From: Hyphomicrobiales bacterium
GTDB lineage: Bacteria; Pseudomonadota; Alphaproteobacteria; Rhizobiales; Rhizobiaceae
Reading direction: 5' to 3'
Assembly (NCBI GenBank): GCA_002709005.1
Contig: PAPH01000047.1
Span: 1 to 64,000, forward strand
Length of the DNA stretch: 64,000 nt
Shown: positions 57,698 to 64,000 of the stretch, one piece after another
How the letters are laid out: each line of letters begins with the position of its first letter
How positions within the stretch are numbered: position 1 is the first letter of the stretch
Notes under the pieces: generated by a model
Databases searched by the model: none
The model's input: only the letters and a program-made list of their open reading frames with translations
What the model was told of the DNA's origin: nothing
Position numbers and translations under genes: made by a program

Positions 57698-58444
57698 TTA
57701 CAAGGCCGGTTGAACGGCAGAGGAATTTTCGCTCGTGGCGAAAAGCCGGTCGCGTCCCTCGATAATGACAACCTCCGTCGCCCGCGCGGCAGCTTCGGCA
57801 TCGCCGGCCTCGATGGCCTTGACGATCCTCTCGTGACGCTGGCTGGTGACGAGATGGCGTTTGGGATCGCCGATCGGCGAACTCAGTTTGAACGAGGTGA
57901 CGAGCGCGGCCTCGATCAGGCTGCCGACGGAATACATGAAGGGATTTCCCGCCGCGTCGATCATCGCCATGTGCAGGCTGAGATCGGCATAGGCGAAATC
58001 CTCCATGGAAACCGCCTCGTACATGCTTTTCACGCAGTCCTTCATGCGGGCGATGTCGTCGGGCGTCGCGTTGCGGGTGGCGAGCCGCGCCGCGCTGGGC
58101 TCGAAGGAGAGCCTCATCTCTGCGAGATGGCGCAGGAACGTGGCGTCGAAACCGGAATCGAGGTGCCAGCGCAGTACGTCGGAATCGAAGAAGTTCCAGT
58201 TCCTGCGCTCTGTCACCCGTGTGCCGATGCGCGCCTTGGCGACGATGAGCCCCTTGGCGGCGAGCGTCTTCATCGCTTCCCGCAGCACCGTCCGCGACAC
58301 GTTGAACCGTTCGGCGAGTTCCGCGTCGCCAGGCACGAGCGAGCCCGTCGGATAGGCTCCGGTTATGATCGACCTGCCGATCTCGTCAACCACGAGGGCG
58401 TGGCTGTTGCGGACTGCTCCATTGGAGATCGCGGTCTTGAGCAA
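57698..58444 (-). CDS. GntR-family (FadR/FCD) transcriptional regulator
   Basis: PTGSLVPGDAELAERFNVSRTVLREAMKTLAAKGLIVAKARIGTRV wHTH plus FCD helical domain. Confidence 0.94.
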   Translation of the reverse strand: MLKTAISNGAVRNSHALVVDEIGRSIITGAYPTGSLVPGDAELAERFNVSRTVLREAMKTLAAKGLIVAKARIGTRVTERRNWNFFDSDVLRWHLDSGFDATFLRHLAEMRLSFEPSAARLATRNATPDDIARMKDCVKSMYEAVSMEDFAYADLSLHMAMIDAAGNPFMYSVGSLIEAALVTSFKLSSPIGDPKRHLVTSQRHERIVKAIEAGDAEAAARATEVVIIEGRDRLFATSENSSAVQPAL

Positions 58445-58457
58445 TGTTCATCCTTCG

Positions 58458-59438
58458 CTATCTGGCCGCTTCGGCGGAGGTCCTGTTCCGCCCGGTAAAC
58501 CAGACGAGCCCCTTTTGCAGCACAATGAAGGCAAACAATAGCATGCCGACCACGATCTTGGTCCACCAACTGGAAAGCGTGCCGTCGAAAATGATGTAGG
58601 TCTGGATCAGCCCCATGATCAGCACGCCGATCAGGGTTCCGGCGATGAAGCCGCTGCCGCCGGTCAGGAGAGTACCGCCGATGACGACGGCGGCGATGGC
58701 GTCAAGTTCCACGCCGACTGTCGCCAGCGAATAGCCGGCCGAGGTGTAGATCGAGAAGACAATGCCGGACAGGCCGGCCAGGAAGCCCGACAGCGCGTAG
58801 ATGGCGATCGTCGTGCGGGCCACCGGCACGCCCATCAGCTGCGCGGTATGAGTGCCCCCGCCGAGCGCATAGACATTGGTGCCGAAGCGGGTGCGGTGGG
58901 CGACAAGCATGCCGGCGACGAACACCACCAGCATCAGTCCGCCGATGAAGGTGAGCCGCCCCTTGCCCGGCATCAGCCAGTAGAAGCTCTGGATCGAGGA
59001 ATAGAACTCGTGGTTGATCGGGACGGAGTCGATCGACAGCACATAGGCCATGCCGCGGGCGAGAAACATGCCGGCCAGCGTGACGATGAAGGCCGGCATT
59101 TCGAGGAAGTGGATCGTCGCCCCCATCGCCGCGCCGAACAGCGTGGTGATCAGGAGCAGCATGGCGAAGACGGGGATCGGATGCAGGCCGGTGTCGCGCA
59201 GCACCACCGATATGAAGACGCCCGAGAAGGCGATCACAGAGCCGACGGAAAGATCGATCCCGCCGGAGATGATGACGAAAGTCATGCCGACCGCGATGAT
59301 GCCGAGGAAGGCGTTGTCGGTGAAGAGGTTGCCGATCACCCGGGTCGAGAGCATGGCGGGGAACTGGGCGTAGCAGACCGCATAAGCGAGAATGAAGATC
59401 GCGACGGTGGCCGCCAGCGGGAGGAAGCGCGAATTCAT
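58458..59438 (-). CDS. yjfF: Sugar ABC permease (YjfF-like)
   Basis: FVIISGGIDLSVGSVIAFSGVFISV, VVIGGTLLTGGSGFIAGTLIGVLIMGLIQTYI; YtfT-YjfF tandem order. Confidence 0.88.
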   Translation of the reverse strand: MNSRFLPLAATVAIFILAYAVCYAQFPAMLSTRVIGNLFTDNAFLGIIAVGMTFVIISGGIDLSVGSVIAFSGVFISVVLRDTGLHPIPVFAMLLLITTLFGAAMGATIHFLEMPAFIVTLAGMFLARGMAYVLSIDSVPINHEFYSSIQSFYWLMPGKGRLTFIGGLMLVVFVAGMLVAHRTRFGTNVYALGGGTHTAQLMGVPVARTTIAIYALSGFLAGLSGIVFSIYTSAGYSLATVGVELDAIAAVVIGGTLLTGGSGFIAGTLIGVLIMGLIQTYIIFDGTLSSWWTKIVVGMLLFAFIVLQKGLVWFTGRNRTSAEAAR

Positions 59439-60466
59439 TGGGTCACGGTCTCCTTCTCGTTGCCGGCGGGGTCGCCGACCGGTGTCTTGCGGAAGAAGAT
59501 CATGCCGGTGCGGAGGGCCGGCGACTGGACCACGAGGATGATCAGGATGATCGCCGCCTTGATGACGAGGTTGAATTCCGGCGGGAAACCGGAGAGCAGG
59601 ATGCCGGTGTTGACCGCCTGGATGATCATCGCGCCGATAAGCGAGGCGATCAGCGAAAACCGGCCGCCGAGCAACGAAGTGCCGCCGATGACGACGGCGA
59701 GGATGGCGTCGAGCTCGAGCCAGAGGCCTGCATTGTTGGCGTCGGCGCCCCTGATGTCGGCGGCGGCGATGATGCCGGCGAGTGACGCGCAGAAGCCGGA
59801 GGTGACGTAGACGGCGATCAGCAGGACACGGGAATTGATGCCGGCAAGCGTGCTCGCCCGCAGATTGATGCCGACGGATTCAATCAGCAGGCCAAGCGCG
59901 GTGCGGCGCACGATCAGCGTGATCAGCAGTCCCGTCAGGATCCAGATGATGACCGGCATGGGGAGCCCGAACAGCGCTCCTGAACCGAAGAAGATGAGAC
60001 CTGCATCGTTGAAGGTCAGGATCGCACCTTCGGTGATCAGCTGGGCGATGCCGCGGCCGGCGACCATCAGGATCAGCGTGGCAACGATCGGCTGGATGCC
60101 GAGGAAGCTTACCAGAATGCCGTTCCACAAGCCGCAGGCGAGGCCCGCGACCAGCGCGAGGAGTAGCGTGGAGCCGAGATCGTAGCCTTGGGTAATCCCC
60201 CAGGCGGAAACCGCGCCGCAGATCGCCATCACCGCGCCGACCGAGAGATCGATCCCGCGCGTGGCGATCACCAGCGTCATGCCGATTGCCAGAAGGGCCA
60301 CCGGGGCGCCGCGATTGAGGATATCGATCGGAGAGCCGTAGAGGCGACCGTTGGCGATCGAAATATCGAAGAACCCCGGAAAGAAGACCGAGATGAGAAC
60401 CAGGACGAAGGCCAGCGTGACAATCTGCGGCGCGATCCTGCGGAAAAAACGGCCGGCGCCGGTCAT
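59435..60466 (-). CDS. ytfT: Sugar ABC permease (YtfT-like)
   Basis: LVIATRGIDLSVGAVMAICGAVSAW, VVIGGTSLLGGRFSLIASLIGAMIIQAVNTGILLSG. Confidence 0.88.
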   Translation of the reverse strand: MTGAGRFFRRIAPQIVTLAFVLVLISVFFPGFFDISIANGRLYGSPIDILNRGAPVALLAIGMTLVIATRGIDLSVGAVMAICGAVSAWGITQGYDLGSTLLLALVAGLACGLWNGILVSFLGIQPIVATLILMVAGRGIAQLITEGAILTFNDAGLIFFGSGALFGLPMPVIIWILTGLLITLIVRRTALGLLIESVGINLRASTLAGINSRVLLIAVYVTSGFCASLAGIIAAADIRGADANNAGLWLELDAILAVVIGGTSLLGGRFSLIASLIGAMIIQAVNTGILLSGFPPEFNLVIKAAIILIILVVQSPALRTGMIFFRKTPVGDPAGNEKETVTQ

Positions 60467-61989
60467 GCTGCGCTCCCGTTGTGCGACGTGGCAATGGCCT
60501 CGACCATGTTGTCGGTGGTGATTTCAGCGCCCACGAGCTCGGCGACGTGATGACGGTCGCGAACGACGATCACCCGATGCGAATAGGCGACGAGTTCGTC
60601 GAGTTCGGAGGAGATGACCAGCAAGGACATGCCTTCCTCGCAGAGATCCTCGATCAGGCGGATGATCTCGGCATGGGCGCCGACGTCGATGCCGCGGGTC
60701 GGCTCGTCGAGGATGAGAAATTTCGGATTGGTGGCGAGCCAGCGGGCGAGCAGCACCTTCTGCTGGTTGCCGCCCGAGAGAAGGCCCACCGGCTTCTCGG
60801 CGTCGGAGGTGCGAATGTCCAGACGGCGGATGAAATCCTCCGCCATCTCCGCCTGCTTCTTGCGCGGCACGGGGCGGGCCCATCCGATGCGGGCCTGAAG
60901 CGCCAGGATGATGTTTTCGCGGACACTCAGGTCGGCGATGACGCCGTCGATCTTGCGGTCCTCGGGGCAGAAGCCGAAGCCGGCGGCGACCGCGTCGCGC
61001 GGCGAGCGAAGCTGTATGGCTTCGCCAAGCTTCCTGGCCTTGCCGCTGTCGTGGGCGACGGCGCCGAACAGTGTTTCCGCCGTTTCGGTGCGGCCCGAAC
61101 CCAGAAGTCCGGCCATGCCGACCACCTCGCCCCGGCGAATCTTGAGGTCGAAGGGTGCGATGCGGCCCTTCTTGCCGAAATCGTCGAATTCCAGCCAGGG
61201 ATCGCCCGGCGCGAGATCGGTCTTGCCGGTTTCTCGGGTCTCGTGCTCGAGTTCGCGGCCGAGCATCATATTGACGAGCTGAACGCGATCGAGGCTCGCC
61301 GCGGTTTCAGTCCCGATCAGCCGACCGTTTCTCAGAACCGTGATGCGGTCGGAAATCTCGAAGACCTGATCGAGGAAATGCGAGATGAAGATGATGCCGA
61401 TGCCGCGGTCCTTCAGCGAGCGGATGATGTCGAAAAGCATCTTCACTTCGCCGGAATCGAGGCTGGCGGTCGGTTCATCGAGAATGAGCACCTTGCCCGA
61501 GAGATTGACGGCGCGGGCGATGGCGATCACCTGCTGCACGGCCACCGAATAGTCTGCGAGGCTTCGCGACACATCGATGTTCAGGCCATATTGGGAGAGG
61601 GTTTCTCGGGCCTGGCGGTTCATTTCCCGACCCGAGATCATGCCGAAACGGGTGGGCTGGTGGCCGAGGAACAGGTTCTCGGCGACCGAGAGATTGGGCA
61701 GAAGATTGACTTCCTGGTAGACGGTGCCGATGCCGTGGATCTGGGCGTCCAGCGTGCCCCGCGGATCGATCGGCCTGTCTTCCATCAGGATCTCGCCGCC
61801 GTCGCGCCGGTAGGCGCCGGTCAGGCACTTGATGAGAGTCGACTTGCCGGCGCCGTTCTCGCCGAGAAGCGCGTGTACTTCGCCCGCCTGAAGCGTGAAG
61901 TCGACCTGGTCGAGCGCAACTGTTCCCGGGAACGTCTTCGTCACGCCGACGGCGCGAAGGAGCGGCAGGGTGTTTGCCACGTCGGACAT
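60463..61989 (-). CDS. ytfR: Sugar ABC ATP-binding protein (YtfR-like)
   Basis: [74 protein letters not shown]. Confidence 0.92.
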   Translation of the reverse strand: MSDVANTLPLLRAVGVTKTFPGTVALDQVDFTLQAGEVHALLGENGAGKSTLIKCLTGAYRRDGGEILMEDRPIDPRGTLDAQIHGIGTVYQEVNLLPNLSVAENLFLGHQPTRFGMISGREMNRQARETLSQYGLNIDVSRSLADYSVAVQQVIAIARAVNLSGKVLILDEPTASLDSGEVKMLFDIIRSLKDRGIGIIFISHFLDQVFEISDRITVLRNGRLIGTETAASLDRVQLVNMMLGRELEHETRETGKTDLAPGDPWLEFDDFGKKGRIAPFDLKIRRGEVVGMAGLLGSGRTETAETLFGAVAHDSGKARKLGEAIQLRSPRDAVAAGFGFCPEDRKIDGVIADLSVRENIILALQARIGWARPVPRKKQAEMAEDFIRRLDIRTSDAEKPVGLLSGGNQQKVLLARWLATNPKFLILDEPTRGIDVGAHAEIIRLIEDLCEEGMSLLVISSELDELVAYSHRVIVVRDRHHVAELVGAEITTDNMVEAIATSHNGSAA

Positions 61990-62021
61990 CCTCCACCTCG
62001 AATGCAATTGGTCTACGCGGT

Positions 62022-62092
62022 CGTCGCCTGCGCCAGTTCAGGGCAGGCGACGCATATGGAAAGACCGGCGGCCGGGCTGGCCGGCCGCCGGT
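62022..62092 (-). terminator. Two tandem stem-loops between ytfQ and ytfR
   Basis: CGTCGCCTGC-N11-GCAGGCGACG (62022-62052) and ACCGGCGGCCGG-GCTGG-CCGGCCGCCGGT (62064-62092), both perfect. Confidence 0.65.
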
Positions 62093-62108
62093 TCAGTACT
62101 GAAGGATA

Positions 62109-63071
62109 TCAGTAGCCGAGGTCTTTCTTTTCCTCGTAGACCTTCTGCGGATCGTCGGCCTGTGTGTAGAGCTTCGATTCGGTCTGGATGAACTTCTCCG
62201 GCTTGGTGCCGTCCTTGAGATAGGCGTCCAGAGCGTCGAAGGCAGGACCGGCCATGTTCGGGGTCAGTTCGACGGTCGCGTTGGCTTCACCGGCGGCCAT
62301 GGCCTGGAAGATATCCGGCACGGCGTCGATAGAGACGACGAGGATGTCCTCGCCCGGCTTCAGGCCGGCTTCCTTGATGGCCTGGATGGCGCCGACGGCC
62401 ATGTCGTCATTGTGGGCGTAGAGCGCACAGATGTTCTTGCCACCGTCTTCGGCCTTGAGGAAGCTTTCCATGACTTCCTTGCCCTTGGTGCGGGTGAAGT
62501 CGCCGGTCTGGCTGCGCACGATCTTGATGTTGTCGTGACCCTTGATGGCCTGCTCGAAGCCGTTCTTGCGGTCGATAGCCGGCGAAGAGCCGGTCGTGCC
62601 CTGCAGTTCGACGACATTGCAGTCCTTGCCGTCGACTTCGTCGACCAGCCACTGGCCGGCGACATTGCCCTCATGGACGAGGTCGGAGCCCACTGCCGTG
62701 AGGTAGAGATCGTCCGACGAATCCACCATGCGGTCGAGCAGGATCACCGGAATTTCGGCTTCCTTGGCTTCCTGAAGCACCGAATCCCAGCCGGTGGCGA
62801 CGACCGGGGCGATCAGGATCGCGTCAACGCCTTGAGCGATGAACGAGCGTAGCGCCTTGATCTGGTTTTCCTGCTTCTGCTGCGCATCGGCAAATTTCAG
62901 GTCGATGCCGCGTTCTTCGGCCTGCTGCTTGGTCAGCGTGGTTTCGGCGGCGCGCCAGCCGGATTCCGAACCGATCTGTGAGAAGCCCACGGTCTGCGCC
63001 ATGGCGCTCGAAGACATGAATGCGAGCGACGCGAGCAGGCTCGCGCCGAGAATTGCTTTTCTCGAAAGCAT
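62109..63071 (-). CDS. ytfQ: Galactofuranose-type ABC substrate-binding protein (YtfQ-like)
   Basis: TVGFSQIGSESGWRAAETTLTKQQAEERGIDLKFADAQQKQENQIKALRSFIAQGVDAI. Confidence 0.92.
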   Translation of the reverse strand: MLSRKAILGASLLASLAFMSSSAMAQTVGFSQIGSESGWRAAETTLTKQQAEERGIDLKFADAQQKQENQIKALRSFIAQGVDAILIAPVVATGWDSVLQEAKEAEIPVILLDRMVDSSDDLYLTAVGSDLVHEGNVAGQWLVDEVDGKDCNVVELQGTTGSSPAIDRKNGFEQAIKGHDNIKIVRSQTGDFTRTKGKEVMESFLKAEDGGKNICALYAHNDDMAVGAIQAIKEAGLKPGEDILVVSIDAVPDIFQAMAAGEANATVELTPNMAGPAFDALDAYLKDGTKPEKFIQTESKLYTQADDPQKVYEEKKDLGY

Positions 63072-63281
63072 GAAAGTTCCTCCCTAAGCTTTGCGGGCGT
63101 TTGCCCGGACAGGAAAAAATCATACTATATTATTTTTGTAAATCGTATTCGGCCGTTTTTGTTGCGACGATATTTGCTGCGTTGCGGAAGGCTGCTGCGA
63201 AGCTCTTGTTTTTCAATTTGTTCGGACGCAAGATTATGTCGGCCGAGGTGGAGGTTTCGGCCATCGTGAGAGGAGGGGATC

Positions 63282-64000
63282 ATGGAAAACCGGCAGGCGG
63301 CAGCGGCTCCCGCGGGGTCGACGGTGCCGCGGATGCGCCCCGTGACGTTTGGCGACATTCGCGCGAGCCTGAAGGACGGCTGGTCCGATTTTACCGCCTA
63401 TCCGCTCTACGGGCTGGCCTTCGGCGCGGTCTATGCGGCGGGCGGACTTCTCATTCTCTATGTGGTGACGCGCATCGGTGCGCCGTGGATGATCATTCCG
63501 CTGGCGATCGGCTTTCCGCTGATCGCTCCCTTCATCGCGGTCGGGCTCTACGAGATCAGCCGCAGACGGGCGGCGGGCGAACCGGTCACCTCCGCAGCAG
63601 TCTTCGCGCATGTCTTCCATCAGCGCGAGAGGCAGCTCGGCTGGATGGCCTTCGTGGTGCTCTTCGTCTTCTGGATATGGATTTACCAGGTGCGGCTTCT
63701 GCTGGCGCTGTTCCTCGGCTTCAAGTCGTTTTCCAGCTTCGCGGCCTTTCTCCATGTGATCGCCTCGACGCCCGAAGGGTGGGGCTTTCTCTTCGTCGGC
63801 ACGCTGGTCGGGGCGGGTCTGGCGACAGCGCTCTTCTCGATCACCGTGATCGCCATGCCGATGCTTATGGAACGCGATGTTGATTTCATCTCGGCGATGA
63901 TCGCCAGCGTCGGAACCGTGGTGAGGTCGCCTGCGCCGATGCTTGGTTTCGGCCTGCTGGTCGGTGGGCTGACGCTTGTCGCGCTCGTTCCCGTCTTTCT
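63282..64000 (+). CDS. DUF2189-like integral membrane protein, truncated by window end
   Basis: ATG with AGGAGGGG RBS; RPVTFGDIRASLKDGWSDFTAYPLYGLAFGAVYAAGG, GFPLIAPFIAVGLYEISRRR; open to position 64000. Confidence 0.8.
   Translation, partial: MENRQAAAAPAGSTVPRMRPVTFGDIRASLKDGWSDFTAYPLYGLAFGAVYAAGGLLILYVVTRIGAPWMIIPLAIGFPLIAPFIAVGLYEISRRRAAGEPVTSAAVFAHVFHQRERQLGWMAFVVLFVFWIWIYQVRLLLALFLGFKSFSSFAAFLHVIASTPEGWGFLFVGTLVGAGLATALFSITVIAMPMLMERDVDFISAMIASVGTVVRSPAPMLGFGLLVGGLTLVALVPVF

Noticed and set aside
60481-62115. 544-aa plus-strand ORF opposite ytfR
   Set aside because: Shadow of the ABC ATPase reading frame; no coding signature.
63101-63281. Short plus-strand ORFs upstream of the DUF2189-like gene
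   Set aside because: They overlap the AT-rich ytfQ promoter and read the DUF2189 gene in the wrong frame.

Overview
A 64 kb GC-rich bacterial chromosomal segment, almost certainly alphaproteobacterial. The chvE-gguAB-gbpR arrangement and codon usage point to Rhizobiales/Hyphomicrobiales. It is densely coding and dominated by solute uptake and catabolic operons. From left to right it holds: an MCP; a dipeptide-type ABC operon with an unusual fused double ATPase; a copper-handling cluster (cytochrome b561, TolC, multicopper oxidase, cupredoxin, CusF); an amidase/carbamoylase plus amino-alcohol or amine catabolic cluster (two APH/choline-kinase-like kinases, DeoR and AraC regulators, IMPase, ETNPPL-like class III PLP enzyme, glutamine-synthetase-like ligase, Fe-ADH, GATase, HAD phosphatase, IclR); a lactone/ester gene group; and a second sugar-type ABC system. 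That ABC system is directly followed by a 7-TM proteorhodopsin homologue lacking the retinal-binding lysine, an SPFH/flotillin protein, a small membrane protein, an SSS-type transporter, Fe-ADH and ALDH. The right side holds a complete galactose/arabinose oxidative catabolic operon linked to chvE-gguAB/gbpR, a ytfQRT-yjfF-like ABC operon with an FCD regulator, and a DUF2189-like gene running off the window end. The strongest novelty candidate is the lysine-less rhodopsin (R212 in place of the Schiff-base Lys) embedded in the ABC/flotillin/SSS operon at about 30.3-43.9 kb. No tRNA, rRNA, CRISPR array or transposase was recognised. All assignments come from reading sequence motifs; no database search was run.
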